In this document: positions 14,777 to 24,205 of the stretch, in pieces
Layout of the letters: each line of letters begins with the position of its first letter
Numbering within the stretch: position 1 is the first letter of the stretch
DNA from: JAAZBV01 sp964460435
Lineage (GTDB): Bacteria > Desulfobacterota > DSM-4660 > Desulfatiglandales > HGW-15
Direction: 5' to 3'
Length of the DNA: 64,000 nucleotides
Assembly: GCA_964460435.1 (NCBI GenBank)
Contig: CAYWRH010000006.1
Location: 1-64,000 of the forward strand
The notes under the pieces: model-generated
The model's input: only the letters and a program-made list of their open reading frames with translations
Told to the model about the DNA's origin: nothing
Databases searched by the model: none
Made by a program: the position numbers and the translations under genes

Positions 14777-17350
14777 CTATATCACTATATTAACGAGTTT
14801 CTGCTGTACAACAAAAGTCTTTCTGATCTTCTTATCGCCGATAAAGCCTTTGACCTTTTCATCCTGGAGCGCCTTCTCCTCAATCTCTTTATCAGAAAGT
14901 GAGGCAGAGACCTCTATCTTGCTCCTGACCTTGCCGTTAACCTGCACAACAACAAGTTTTTTATCCTTCTCAAGGGCGCCTTCATTGTACCCTGGCCAGC
15001 CCTCATCAAGAAGAAAACCCTCATGACCCAGCATGTGCCAGAGTTCTTCTGTTATGTGGGGCACAACCGGAGAAAGCAGAATAACTGTCTTTTCAGCAGC
15101 ATCCCTTATTACAGACCATGAGCTTTCATCAATCTCATTTACATCATTCATATATCTGTAGACTTCATTGATAAGCTCCATTACAGCGCTTATGGCAGTG
15201 TTAAAGTGGAACCTGTCTTCAATATCGTTTGTGACCCTTTTTACTGTTTCATGTATCTTCCGGTTAAGCGCCTTAAGCTCTCCGGTCAGTTTTTCTTCAT
15301 CCACCCGCGGGGTGTTTTTAAGCTTATCCAGATTATCATCCACAAGTCTCCAAACACGGTTAAGGAACCTGTATGCGCCCTCCACTCCCTGATCGCTCCA
15401 TTCAAGGTCACGTTCGGGCGGGGAAGCAAATAGGCAGAACATGCGCACCGTATCGGCCCCGTATGTATCAACAAGACGGGCAGGATCAACAACATTCTTT
15501 TTTGACTTTGACATCTTGAGACTTCTGCCCCTTATCACCTGCGCTCCGCACTTTGTGCATCTGTCATCCTTTACCTCATCCGGGAAGAGGTAGCCGTGCT
15601 CAGGACACTCCTCTGTCTCCTTGCACACCATGCCCTGTGTCAGGAGGTTTTTAAATGGCTCATCCACATGGAGATACCCAAGGTCCTTTAAGACACGGCT
15701 ATAAAACCTTGAGTATAAAAGATGCAGGATTGCATGCTCAATGCCGCCTATGTACTGATCCACAGGGAGCCAGTATCTTACACCCTTTTCATCAACCGGC
15801 GCCTTTTCATAATGAGGGTTTGTATATCTGGCAAAATACCATGATGACTCCACAAATGTATCCATGGTGTCTGTTTCACGCCTCGCCATGCCGTTACATC
15901 TGGGGCACCTTGTTTCATAAAAATCAGGTTCAAACGGAAGAGGAGAACCTCCGCCCTGTCTCAGCTCCTTATCAATGGGAAGCCTGACAGGCAGATCCTT
16001 TTCATCAACAGGGACAATACCGCACTTATCGCAGTACAGCATTGGTATGGGTGCGCCCCAGTATCTCTGCCTTGAGATATTCCAGTCTCTGATCCTGAAA
16101 TTTACTGTTCTGCTGCCCATGCCCTCTGATTCGAGATACAGGGATATCTCCTCTATGGCCTTAAGGTTAGTTAACCCATTGAACCTGCCTGAATTAACAA
16201 GGATACCCTGCCCTTCATAGGCCTTTGTCATAGTATCCGCATCAAGCATGGAGTCAGCGGGGCTTATTACCACCCTCTTTTTAAGATTGTATTTCTTCGC
16301 AAACTCAAAATCACGCTGGTCATGGGTCGGCACGCACATGATAGCGCCGGTGCCATAATCGGCAAGCACAAAATTTCCTACAAATATGGGTATCCTTTCC
16401 TTAGTAAGGGGATTAATTGCATACCTGCCTGTAAATATCCCCTCCTTTTCGGTAAACTCGGCAGTTCGGATAAAACCCGCTATCTTCATGTTGCGCTCTA
16501 TAAAGGCAAGCACATCCTTTTCCTGGGCTGTCCCCCTTATCATATCCTTAAGCATCAGGTGCTCAGGGGCAAAGCACATGAATGTCACGCCATAAACCGT
16601 ATCAGGCCTCGTGGTGAAGACATCTATGACCTGGTCAGAATCAGCAAGCGGGAACTTTATTATTGCGCCATAGCTTTTTCCTATCCAGTTCTTCTGCATG
16701 GTGATAACACGCTCGGGCCACCCTGTGAGGCTATCGCATTTTTCAAGTATATCCTCTGCATAATCGGTGATCTTGAAGTACCAGCTGTCCATCTCTTTTA
16801 TGGTTACTTCCCTGTTTGTATGGCGCCAGCAGCAGCCGTCCTCAACCTGTTCCTTTGCAAGCACTGTCTGACACAGGTCACACCAGTTGACATTTGTTCT
16901 CTTCTTGTATGCCAGCCCCTTTTCAAACATCTTTATAAAAACAAGCTGCTCCCATTTGTAATAGTCAGGGTCACAGGTGGCGATTTCACGTTTCCAGTCA
17001 TAGCTGAAGCCCATCATCTTGAGCTGACCCTTCATGTGGTCAATATTGGCATATGTCCATCTGGCCGGGTGGGTATTATTATCAATCGCTGCATTTTCAG
17101 CGGGAAGGCCAAAGGCATCCCACCCCATGGGATGAAGCACATTCTTGCCTCTCATCCTCTTGTATCTGGCTATGACATCCCCTATTGTGTAGTTTCGCAC
17201 ATGACCCATATGTATTTTTCCCGACGGGTATGGGAACATCTCCAGAAGATAATATTTCTCACGATCCGGCTCCTCTTTTACCTCAAAAAGGGCTGCCTTA
17301 TCCCAGATATCCTGCCATTTCTTTTCTATTGTTCCGGGGCTGTATTTCAC
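14777..17350 (-). CDS. leuS: Leucyl-tRNA synthetase
   Basis: LeuRS charges tRNA-Leu. The 857-residue class I synthetase has the HIGH-type motif HMGH (residues 47-50), the WDAFGLPAENAA block, a zinc-type segment WCDLCQTVLAKEQV and the CP1 editing domain. The KMSKS motif is at 612-616. The C-terminal domain ends with the VQVNGKVRSKIEV block typical of bacterial LeuRS. A long cysteine-rich insert lies just before KMSKS (CPEHGYLFPDEVKDDRCTKC). It is co-transcribed with the downstream lptE and holA. Confidence 0.98.
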   Translation of the reverse strand: MKYSPGTIEKKWQDIWDKAALFEVKEEPDREKYYLLEMFPYPSGKIHMGHVRNYTIGDVIARYKRMRGKNVLHPMGWDAFGLPAENAAIDNNTHPARWTYANIDHMKGQLKMMGFSYDWKREIATCDPDYYKWEQLVFIKMFEKGLAYKKRTNVNWCDLCQTVLAKEQVEDGCCWRHTNREVTIKEMDSWYFKITDYAEDILEKCDSLTGWPERVITMQKNWIGKSYGAIIKFPLADSDQVIDVFTTRPDTVYGVTFMCFAPEHLMLKDMIRGTAQEKDVLAFIERNMKIAGFIRTAEFTEKEGIFTGRYAINPLTKERIPIFVGNFVLADYGTGAIMCVPTHDQRDFEFAKKYNLKKRVVISPADSMLDADTMTKAYEGQGILVNSGRFNGLTNLKAIEEISLYLESEGMGSRTVNFRIRDWNISRQRYWGAPIPMLYCDKCGIVPVDEKDLPVRLPIDKELRQGGGSPLPFEPDFYETRCPRCNGMARRETDTMDTFVESSWYFARYTNPHYEKAPVDEKGVRYWLPVDQYIGGIEHAILHLLYSRFYSRVLKDLGYLHVDEPFKNLLTQGMVCKETEECPEHGYLFPDEVKDDRCTKCGAQVIRGRSLKMSKSKKNVVDPARLVDTYGADTVRMFCLFASPPERDLEWSDQGVEGAYRFLNRVWRLVDDNLDKLKNTPRVDEEKLTGELKALNRKIHETVKRVTNDIEDRFHFNTAISAVMELINEVYRYMNDVNEIDESSWSVIRDAAEKTVILLSPVVPHITEELWHMLGHEGFLLDEGWPGYNEGALEKDKKLVVVQVNGKVRSKIEVSASLSDKEIEEKALQDEKVKGFIGDKKIRKTFVVQQKLVNIVI

Positions 17351-17372
17351 AATCTGCCTCCATCTTTAAATT

Positions 17373-17996
17373 TTATATTAGTATTCCAGCCGATTGTTCA
17401 CCTGTTTCCATATCTGTGACCCATGAATATTTATCCAGGATAACTGAAAAATCAGATACAGATGAATATAATTCTCTCAGGCTTCCTGAGAGGGTTTCGA
17501 CCTCATCCGCGTGCCCCCTGTCAACCCATACATACATCTTCAACACGGGCACAGGATCATCCTTATATTTATTTAAATAACCATTGGCAAGGGTTTTTAT
17601 CACTGTCTCAAGGTGCATCATATATCCCGGCGCAAACCTCTCTGACACAGGGAGATAGAACCCGAATTCATTTATCCCAATTTTTTGCAGCGTTGAACAG
17701 AGGTCTGAAGCCGCTCTTTTCATGACCTCTATCGAGTAGTCTGACTCCTTGCCCATGCCATATATGAGGAGCTTATCAGCCCTGATAGCCTCCTCTGTTG
17801 CAAAAAGCAGCTTATCCCCGCTCTCTCCCGACCAGATGGCCCCATTAATGATAGTGCTTATGCTGCCGGCCATTTTCCTATCCATATTTTTTACTGCACC
17901 GGACAGGCCGTTATTTGTGCTGAATGAAAAGATCACAATTGCCTGGCAAAACAGATCCTCAAGGGGGCGATATGTAAATCTCAGGTCAAGCCGCAT
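17373..17996 (-). CDS. Stand-alone macro-like domain resembling the N-terminus of M17 aminopeptidase
   Basis: The 207-residue protein has no membrane segment. Its first 150 residues resemble the N-terminal macro-type domain of leucyl aminopeptidases: AIVIFSFSTNNGLSGAVKNMDR, then ISTIINGAIWSGESGDKLLFAT, then ADKLLIYGMGKESDYSIEVMKRAA. The catalytic M17 metallopeptidase domain is absent, so it cannot be a peptidase. It lies between nusB (8 bp) and leuS (22 bp) in the long operon. Macro domains bind ADP-ribose-like or nucleotide ligands, but no such function can be read here. The family assignment is a resemblance by eye. Confidence 0.55.
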   Translation of the reverse strand: MRLDLRFTYRPLEDLFCQAIVIFSFSTNNGLSGAVKNMDRKMAGSISTIINGAIWSGESGDKLLFATEEAIRADKLLIYGMGKESDYSIEVMKRAASDLCSTLQKIGINEFGFYLPVSERFAPGYMMHLETVIKTLANGYLNKYKDDPVPVLKMYVWVDRGHADEVETLSGSLRELYSSVSDFSVILDKYSWVTDMETGEQSAGILI

Positions 17997-18004
17997 CGTC
18001 TTAT

Positions 18005-18427
18005 TTATTTCCGGTTTTTATCCTGCAAATATTTTATATAAATATAATCCAGAACCCCGTTGATAAAGGCGCCTGATTCCTCGGTGCCATATTTCTTTCC
18101 AAGCTCAACCGCCTCGTCAATGGATACCTTGTAGGGGATACTCTCCATGTAGAGCATCTCATAGATGCTTAGCCTTAATATGCTTCTGTCAACCCTGGAC
18201 ATCCTTTCGAGACGCCAGTTTTTAGAGGCCTCCTTTATAAGGCTGTCAATATGGTTCAGATTTTTTGATATACCCTTTACAAGCTCTAACGAAAATGCCC
18301 TTAATGATTCAGGGGCATCAAAATTCTCACATATGAGATCAAAACTCTTTTCCGGATCACCGGGGCTGTATTCCATAAAAAAAAGGACCTGGGTCACCAG
18401 TTCCCTTGCTTTTCTTCTGTTTCCCAT
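18005..18427 (-). CDS. nusB: Transcription antitermination factor NusB
   Basis: NusB with NusE (S10) binds boxA RNA and supports antitermination of rRNA operons. The 140-residue all-helical protein has the expected start RRKARELVTQVLFFMEYS and the C-terminal block RSILRLSIYEMLY, followed by IPYKVSIDEAVELGKKYG and GAFINGVLDYI. It lies 35 bp downstream of ribH, the common ribH-nusB arrangement. Confidence 0.97.
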   Translation of the reverse strand: MGNRRKARELVTQVLFFMEYSPGDPEKSFDLICENFDAPESLRAFSLELVKGISKNLNHIDSLIKEASKNWRLERMSRVDRSILRLSIYEMLYMESIPYKVSIDEAVELGKKYGTEESGAFINGVLDYIYIKYLQDKNRK

Positions 18428-18462
18428 TCTATAAATCTGTTTATACCTGCCGCCCTGAACGG

Positions 18463-18930
18463 CTACTTCATGTTTTTGAAAAGGCTTGCCATCTCCATAG
18501 CGGCCATTGCTGCATCCCAGCCCTTGTTCCCGGATTTTGACCCTGCCCGTTCAATAGCCTGTTCAAGGTTATCAGTGGTGAGCACCCCGAAGGTTACCGG
18601 AACAGCACTTTCAAGAGACACAACTGCAATCCCCTTTGCCACCTCTGAGGCCACATAATCAAAATGGGGAGTAGCGCCCCTGATCACAGCGCCCAGGCAT
18701 ATTATGGCGTCATAACCGCCTTTTGTAGCTAGCCTTTTTGCGGCAATGGGGATTTCAAAGGCGCCTGGAACCTTCACAAGGGTAATGTGATCTTCAATTG
18801 CTCCGTGCCTCTTCAGGGCATCAAGCGCTCCTTCAACAAGCTTTGAACTTATAAAGTCATTAAACCTGCTAACTACAATAGCAAACCGGAAACCCTCCGC
18901 AGATATGATCCCTTCAATGATTTTTGGCAT
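18463..18930 (-). CDS. ribH: 6,7-dimethyl-8-ribityllumazine synthase
   Basis: RibH condenses 5-amino-6-ribitylaminouracil with 3,4-dihydroxybutanone phosphate. The 155-residue protein has the family blocks FAIVVSRFNDFI, VKVPGAFEIPIAAKRL, CLGAVIRGATPHFDYV with the catalytic His, and PVTFGVLTTDNLEQA ending GNKGWDAA. It follows ribBA after 1 bp, so all four riboflavin genes are contiguous and translationally coupled. Confidence 0.98.
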   Translation of the reverse strand: MPKIIEGIISAEGFRFAIVVSRFNDFISSKLVEGALDALKRHGAIEDHITLVKVPGAFEIPIAAKRLATKGGYDAIICLGAVIRGATPHFDYVASEVAKGIAVVSLESAVPVTFGVLTTDNLEQAIERAGSKSGNKGWDAAMAAMEMASLFKNMK

Positions 18931-18931
18931 C

Positions 18932-20161
18932 TTATTCTCCTGTTGTTTGTTTTTTGTCCTTACCTATCTTCATCATATGACCAAGTTTCTGGCACTTGGT
19001 CAACAGGTATCTTATATTTTCAGGCTTGGGCTCACACTCAATAGGCACCCTGCTCGATACTACCAGCCCGTAGCCCTCAATACCCTTAATCTTTTTCGGA
19101 TTGTTTGTCATCATCCTCATCTTTCTAACACCAAGGGCATGAAGCATCTGGGCCCCCACTCCGTAATCACGCAGGTCAGCCTGGAATCCAAGCTCTTCAT
19201 TGGCCTCTACGGTGTCACGCCCCTTGTCCTGCAGGGCATATGCCTTAAGCTTGTTGGCCAGCCCTATGCCCCTCCCCTCCTGCTGGAGGTAAAGGATCAC
19301 ACCAAGACCTTCCTCCTCAATTATCTTCATGGCCTTTGCAAGCTGGGCGCCGCAGTCACACCTGTATGATCCGAACACATCGCCTGTAAGACACTGTGAA
19401 TGCACCCTTACCAGTATCTCCTTGTCAGGGTCTATCTTTCCCTTGACCAGTGCAAGATGTTCATGGGAATCAATATCATTGACAAACCCGTAAGCCTTGA
19501 ATTCACCATATGGTGTGGGGAGCACTGTTTCAGCCACGATATGAACAAAGGACTCTGTTCTCATCCTGTAGGCGATTATGTCTGCGATTGTGGCAATTTT
19601 AAGATTATGCCTTTCAGCAAATTCTATGAGATCAGGCATCCTTGCCATTGTGCCGTCATCATTCATGATCTCGCAGATAACACCGGCGGGTTTAAGGCCT
19701 GCAAGCCTCGCAAGGTCAACAGAACCTTCGGTCTGACCGGTCCTGAACAGAACCCCGCCCTTCCTTGCCCTTAAGGGAAATACATGCCCCGGCTGCACAA
19801 GGTCATCTGGCCTTGCATCATCCTTAATCGCTGTTAGAATAGTCTTTGCCCTGTCATGAGCCGATATGCCTGTGGTCACACCCTCTCTAGCCTCTATTGA
19901 TACGGTAAAGGCTGTATTAAAGGGCGACCTGTTTTCAGTTACCATCAGGGGGAGTTTCAACTTTTCAACCAGTTGATGGTCAAGTGAAAGGCATATAAGC
20001 CCCCTGCCATATTTTGCCATAAAATTAATCGCCTCAGGGGTAACCTTTTCAGCAGCCATTGTAAGATCACCCTCGTTCTCCCTGTCTTCATCATCCACAA
20101 GGATTATCATTTTACCGTTTTTAAGGTCTTCTATAACATCTTCAATTCTTGATACTGTCAT
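18932..20161 (-). CDS. ribBA: Bifunctional 3,4-DHBP synthase / GTP cyclohydrolase II
   Basis: The 409-residue protein fuses the two entry enzymes of riboflavin synthesis. Residues 1-200 are DHBP synthase (ILVDDEDRENEGDL acidic metal loop, then ISAHDRAKTI). Residues 205-409 are GTP cyclohydrolase II with the zinc cysteines in VHSQCLTGDVFGSYRCDCG and the EEGLGVILYLQQEGRGIG block. Its ATG overlaps the ribE stop by 4 bp. The fusion and the motifs are complete. Confidence 0.98.
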   Translation of the reverse strand: MTVSRIEDVIEDLKNGKMIILVDDEDRENEGDLTMAAEKVTPEAINFMAKYGRGLICLSLDHQLVEKLKLPLMVTENRSPFNTAFTVSIEAREGVTTGISAHDRAKTILTAIKDDARPDDLVQPGHVFPLRARKGGVLFRTGQTEGSVDLARLAGLKPAGVICEIMNDDGTMARMPDLIEFAERHNLKIATIADIIAYRMRTESFVHIVAETVLPTPYGEFKAYGFVNDIDSHEHLALVKGKIDPDKEILVRVHSQCLTGDVFGSYRCDCGAQLAKAMKIIEEEGLGVILYLQQEGRGIGLANKLKAYALQDKGRDTVEANEELGFQADLRDYGVGAQMLHALGVRKMRMMTNNPKKIKGIEGYGLVVSSRVPIECEPKPENIRYLLTKCQKLGHMMKIGKDKKQTTGE

Positions 20162-20829
20162 TTTATATTACTGCCAAAACCGAACTGCTCCAGCATCTCC
20201 ATGTTGATAGGTGATGCGCCATGTCGGTTTTCAGCAGCCTTCTCCTTTATTAATAATCTTTCAACATACTTTGCAATCATGTCTGTCTCTATATTAACCT
20301 TGTCACCGGGCCTCTTTTTGAGCAAGGTTGTTGAAGCCCCTGTTTCAGGGATTATATTAACCTCAAAATAGCCGGTTTGACAAACATTAATCGTAAGGCT
20401 TACCCCGTCAATAGCAATAGAGCCTTTTGCTATTGTATACCTTGAAAGCCCTTCATCAATCTTTACACCCATCAGCCATGATTTTTTGACCTGCTTTTTT
20501 TCAGATATTATCCCTATGCCATCCACATGACCAGATACAATGTGTCCTCCGAGCCTGTCAGAGAGTTTAAGCGCCCTCTCAAGGTTTACCTCGTCTCCCC
20601 TCGATAGCGACCCAAGGGTTGTCCTTGAGGTAGTCTCCCTTGAGGCATACATCCGCAAAAGGCCGTTATCTATCTCTGTAACCGTCAGACATACACCGTT
20701 TACAGAAACGCTGTCACCAATCCGTGAGTCTCCCATATCAAAAAGGGGCATAATCAGGATATCCATATCCCCTCCTGATATGTGTGAATCATTGATTCTG
20801 CCTGTGCCCTCTATAAGACCGGTAAACAT
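20158..20829 (-). CDS. ribE: Riboflavin synthase alpha subunit
   Basis: Riboflavin synthase dismutates two lumazines into riboflavin. The protein starts MFTGLIEGTG, the invariant N-terminus, at 20829, with AAGGAAG just upstream. A longer in-frame start at 20844 would add five unsupported residues. Two lumazine-binding repeats are visible (VSVNGVCLTVTEI and IAIDGVSLTINVC), with GGHIVSGHVDGIG between them. It lies 11 bp after ribD. Confidence 0.97.
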   Translation of the reverse strand: MFTGLIEGTGRINDSHISGGDMDILIMPLFDMGDSRIGDSVSVNGVCLTVTEIDNGLLRMYASRETTSRTTLGSLSRGDEVNLERALKLSDRLGGHIVSGHVDGIGIISEKKQVKKSWLMGVKIDEGLSRYTIAKGSIAIDGVSLTINVCQTGYFEVNIIPETGASTTLLKKRPGDKVNIETDMIAKYVERLLIKEKAAENRHGASPINMEMLEQFGFGSNIK

Positions 20830-20840
20830 ACTATCTTCCT

Positions 20841-21947
20841 TCAATAGACAGGATAACCGGTAATGAGTATATCACTGCCGACCTTCCTTATTTTTGTTCT
20901 ATCAAGCTTCAGTGTGCCATCCATGCAAATGGGCCCCTTTCCCTTGGCCATAGGCATGCCGTCATCTGCACCCAGAAGCTTAAGCGCCTTGAATATCATA
21001 AATTTATCTATAAGCCTTTCCCTTATCATGGAACCCATGAGAGCAGCCCCACCCTCAAACAGTATTGAGGTAATATTTTTTTTACCGAGTTCATCCATAA
21101 GCCCGGCCAGATCAATATGATTATCCTTTACTGTGCATCTTATAACAGAGGTATTGTCTCTTTCAACCCGTTTTACCTTCTCGCTGGCAACTTTTTTCCC
21201 TATCACGATATAGTTCATTACACCTGCATCATCATTTAAAAGCCTTGAATCCGGCGGGATCGAAAGACTTGTATCCACTATAATCCTCATGGGATTGCGG
21301 CTGTTTTTCCCTGCCAGCCTTGAGGTTAATAGAGGGTCATCCGCTATTACTGTCCCAACCCCTACCATGACAGCATCAACCTTGGCCCTCAGCCGGTGGA
21401 CATACCGCCTTGCCTCTTCCCCTGTAACCCACATGGAATGGCCGGTTGAGGTTGCTGTAAAACCATCAAGGGTAAGCGCAGATTTTGCAATAACAAACGG
21501 CCTTCCTGTATTTATGAATTTAGTAAAGGATTCAAGGAGTTCCATGCACTCATTTTCTAGCACCCCTGTTCTTACATTCACCCCGTTCTCTTTAAGATAC
21601 TCTATTCCCCTTCCCCTTACATTCGGGTTTGGGTCCCTCATGCCGACAACCACGTTTTTTATGCCACTTTCCAGTATAGCCTTTGTGCACGGCGGAGTTT
21701 TGCCATAATGATTACAGGGTTCAAGGGTAACATAAATGATATCGCGGGGGGTTGTTTTTCCCTTAAGGTTTGAGATGGCATCCACCTCGGCGTGGGCTGT
21801 GCCTGCCTTTTTGTGGTAGCCTTCCGAGATTACCCTGCCGTCTCTGACAATAACAGCGCCAACAGCAGGGTTTGGTGATGTCTGGCCAAGGCCCTTTTTT
21901 GCCATTTTAAGGGCCTTTTTCATATATATGGTATCTTTATCGTTCAA
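20841..21947 (-). CDS. ribD: Bifunctional pyrimidine deaminase/reductase RibD
   Basis: RibD performs the deamination and reduction steps of riboflavin synthesis. The N-terminal deaminase has HAEVDAI and VTLEPCNHYGKTPPC zinc ligands; SPNPAVGAVIV precedes them. The C-terminal reductase begins VIAKSALTLDGFTAT and has LFEGGAALMGSMI. The start is uncertain. I prefer the TTG at 21947 (NDKDTIYMKKALKMAKKG), which gives the usual short lead, over a TTG at 21983 without a ribosome-binding site or an ATG at 21923. It follows nrdR in the operon. Confidence 0.95.
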   Translation of the reverse strand: MNDKDTIYMKKALKMAKKGLGQTSPNPAVGAVIVRDGRVISEGYHKKAGTAHAEVDAISNLKGKTTPRDIIYVTLEPCNHYGKTPPCTKAILESGIKNVVVGMRDPNPNVRGRGIEYLKENGVNVRTGVLENECMELLESFTKFINTGRPFVIAKSALTLDGFTATSTGHSMWVTGEEARRYVHRLRAKVDAVMVGVGTVIADDPLLTSRLAGKNSRNPMRIIVDTSLSIPPDSRLLNDDAGVMNYIVIGKKVASEKVKRVERDNTSVIRCTVKDNHIDLAGLMDELGKKNITSILFEGGAALMGSMIRERLIDKFMIFKALKLLGADDGMPMAKGKGPICMDGTLKLDRTKIRKVGSDILITGYPVY

Positions 21948-22010
21948 ATTAATCTTCTGGAAAGGGGTTAATAACAGGGACAACTAATGGGAAATAGATA
22001 AAAAGAGGAG

Positions 22011-22481
22011 CTAATGTCCTCCCTCTCTTCTGGTTTTAAGTATATCTTCCAGCTCAGCCATGAACTCATTAATATCCTTAAACTGTCTGTAAACAGATGC
22101 AAACCGGACATAGGCAACCTCATCCCATTCCTTAAGGCTGTTAATAACCTTCTCACCTATCTCCTTGCTTTCCACCTCTTTTTTTCCAAGCTCCTGAAAA
22201 TAGACCTCCAGGGAATCAACAAAATCATCTATCATGGTTATACTGACAGGCCTTTTCTGACATGCGTTTTTTATGCCGGCAATAATCTTGTCACGGCTGA
22301 ATGGCTCCCTCCTGCCATCCTTTTTTACAACCATCGGCAGTATCTCTTCAAGCTTTTCATAGGTGGTAAAACGCCTTTCGCATTCAAGACATTCCCTTCG
22401 TCTTCTTATGGTGCGGCCATCCTTGCTTAATCTTGAATCTATAACCTTATTTTCGATATTGGAGCAATAGGGGCATTTCAT
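22011..22481 (-). CDS. nrdR: Transcriptional repressor NrdR
   Basis: NrdR represses ribonucleotide reductase genes when dATP/ATP occupy its cone domain. The 156-residue protein has the zinc ribbon MKCPYCSN...CLECERRFTTYE and the ATP-cone segment VVKKDGRREPFSRDKIIAGI. The VAYVRFASVYRQF motif follows. Its ATG overlaps the dCMP deaminase stop by 4 bp. The pairing with dCMP deaminase groups deoxynucleotide control and supply. No ribonucleotide reductase gene is in the window. Confidence 0.97.
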   Translation of the reverse strand: MKCPYCSNIENKVIDSRLSKDGRTIRRRRECLECERRFTTYEKLEEILPMVVKKDGRREPFSRDKIIAGIKNACQKRPVSITMIDDFVDSLEVYFQELGKKEVESKEIGEKVINSLKEWDEVAYVRFASVYRQFKDINEFMAELEDILKTRREGGH

Positions 22482-22924
22482 ATACTCAACCTTTCGATTT
22501 CGAGTTTGGCTTCTGCCAGCATCTGATCCGAGAGAGGATCATCATATCCTTCACGGTAATAAACCTTTCTGATACCTGCATTGATTATCATCTTGGTACA
22601 TATCACACAGGGTTTGTTAGTACAATAAAGAATTGACCCGTTTATTGAAATGCCATGGTAGGCGGCCTGCAATATAAGATTCTGTTCCGCATGCAGGCCC
22701 CTGCACAGTTCATGTCTCTGACCTGAAGGTATAGAGGAATCTTCTCTGAGGCACCCTACCTCTTCACAGTGCCTGAGCCCGGAAGGCGCCCCATTGTAAC
22801 CGGATGCCAGGATCCTTTTATCCTTGACCAGTATGGCCCCGACCTGCCGTCTAATGCAGGTTGATCTCCTGGCTACAAGATCTGTTATTGCCATGAAATA
22901 TTCAGGCCATGATGGTCTGGACAA
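22478..22924 (-). CDS. comEB: Deoxycytidylate deaminase (ComEB-like)
   Basis: This 148-residue zinc deaminase converts dCMP to dUMP for thymidylate synthesis. The motifs are CIRRQVGAILVKDKRILASG, the substrate loop GYNGAPSGLRHCEEVGC, zinc ligands in GLHAEQNLI, and TNKPCVICTKMIINAG. It lies between glyA (19 bp) and nrdR (4-bp overlap). GlyA supplies methylene-tetrahydrofolate for the next step of dTMP synthesis, so the neighbours are functionally related. Confidence 0.94.
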   Translation of the reverse strand: MSRPSWPEYFMAITDLVARRSTCIRRQVGAILVKDKRILASGYNGAPSGLRHCEEVGCLREDSSIPSGQRHELCRGLHAEQNLILQAAYHGISINGSILYCTNKPCVICTKMIINAGIRKVYYREGYDDPLSDQMLAEAKLEIERLSI

Positions 22925-22943
22925 CTATTATACCCCGCTCAAA

Positions 22944-24194
22944 TCAGTTGAAATACTGGTATATAGGGAACTTTGAACAGAGTTCCCTTACAGTAGCCCT
23001 GATATCTGAAAGTATCCTGTCATTATTAATATTCTCAAGGGCCTTATTTATAAGGCCGGCAACTGTCACTATCTCATCTTCCCTGAAACCCCGCGTGGTG
23101 ACGGCAGGAGTTCCTATCCTGAGACCGCTCGTCACCTGTGCATTTCTCTTTTCAAATGGCACTGTATTTTTATTTACCACAATACCGGCCTTGCCAAGGG
23201 CTATTTCCGCCTCAAGGCCTGTTATATCCTTTGTTGTGAGGTCAACAAGTATAAGATGGTTGTCTGTGCCGCCGGAAATCAGGTTATAACCGTATTTCAT
23301 CATCTCCCTTGCCATTACCCTGGAATTCTTTACAACCTGTTTCTGGTATTCAGTAAACTCGGGCTGTAAAGCCTCATGAAAGCAGACTGCCTTTGCAGCA
23401 AGCACATGCATGAGCGGTCCGCCCTGTATGCCTGGGAATATGGTCTTGTTTATGGCCTTTTGATGCTCCATTGAAGACATTATCAACCCGCCTCTGGGGC
23501 CGCGAAGGGTCTTATGGGTTGTTGTTGTCACAAAATCCACAACACCAACAGGAGAGGGATGCTCTCCCGCAGCAACAAGACCAGCGATATGGGCAATATC
23601 AGCCATCACATAGGCCCCTACCTCATCAGCAATTTCTCTGAATTTTTGAAAATCGATCACCCGCGGGTAGGCGCTTGCCCCAACAACAATCATCCTGGGT
23701 GAGTGTTCCTTTGCAAGATCATAAACCTGGTTATAGTCTATGAGCTGGGTTTCAGGATCAAGCCCGTATGAGAAAGACCTGTATATATTACCTGAAAAGC
23801 TTGCCTTGCTCCCGTGGGTGAGATGACCGCCGTGTGAGAGATTCATTCCAAGTATGGTATCCCCGGGTTTTAAGACTGAAAAATAGACAGCCATATTGGC
23901 CTGGCTCCCTGCATGGGGCTGTACATTCACATACTCTGCATTGAAAAGTTTCTGTGCCCTTTTAATGGCAAGCTCTTCAACAATGTCCGCGTTCTCACAA
24001 CCGCCGTAATACCTTGCCCCCGGATAACCTTCAGCATATTTGTTTGTCAATACATTGCTCTGGGCCTCTATTACAGCCCTTGATGCATAATTCTCAGACG
24101 CTATAAGAACAATACAATCCTGTTCCCTTTTGATCTCTTTTCTTATTGCCTCTGCAACCTCTGGATCTACCTGTGAAAGCCCTTTTTCAATCAA
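22944..24194 (-). CDS. glyA: Serine hydroxymethyltransferase
   Basis: GlyA is a PLP enzyme that interconverts serine and glycine while loading methylene-tetrahydrofolate. The 416-residue protein has the PLP-lysine motif VTTTTHKTLRGPRGG and the blocks VLTNKYAEGYPGARYYGG and DIAHIAGLVAAG. The start codon is TTG at 24194, supported by GAGGTGA at the correct distance. It lies 11 bp after rpiB. Confidence 0.98.
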   Translation of the reverse strand: MIEKGLSQVDPEVAEAIRKEIKREQDCIVLIASENYASRAVIEAQSNVLTNKYAEGYPGARYYGGCENADIVEELAIKRAQKLFNAEYVNVQPHAGSQANMAVYFSVLKPGDTILGMNLSHGGHLTHGSKASFSGNIYRSFSYGLDPETQLIDYNQVYDLAKEHSPRMIVVGASAYPRVIDFQKFREIADEVGAYVMADIAHIAGLVAAGEHPSPVGVVDFVTTTTHKTLRGPRGGLIMSSMEHQKAINKTIFPGIQGGPLMHVLAAKAVCFHEALQPEFTEYQKQVVKNSRVMAREMMKYGYNLISGGTDNHLILVDLTTKDITGLEAEIALGKAGIVVNKNTVPFEKRNAQVTSGLRIGTPAVTTRGFREDEIVTVAGLINKALENINNDRILSDIRATVRELCSKFPIYQYFN

Positions 24195-24205
24195 CTTTAG
24201 TCACC

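Noticed and set aside
16322..17419. Plus-strand open frame of 365 codons opposite leuS.
   Set aside because: leuS motifs are unambiguous on the other strand; the antisense frame reflects its codon use and has no recognisable motif.
18932..21947. Possible FMN riboswitch before the riboflavin genes.
   Set aside because: The rib genes are packed inside the long operon with overlaps or very short gaps; there is no room for an aptamer and none of its conserved blocks appears.
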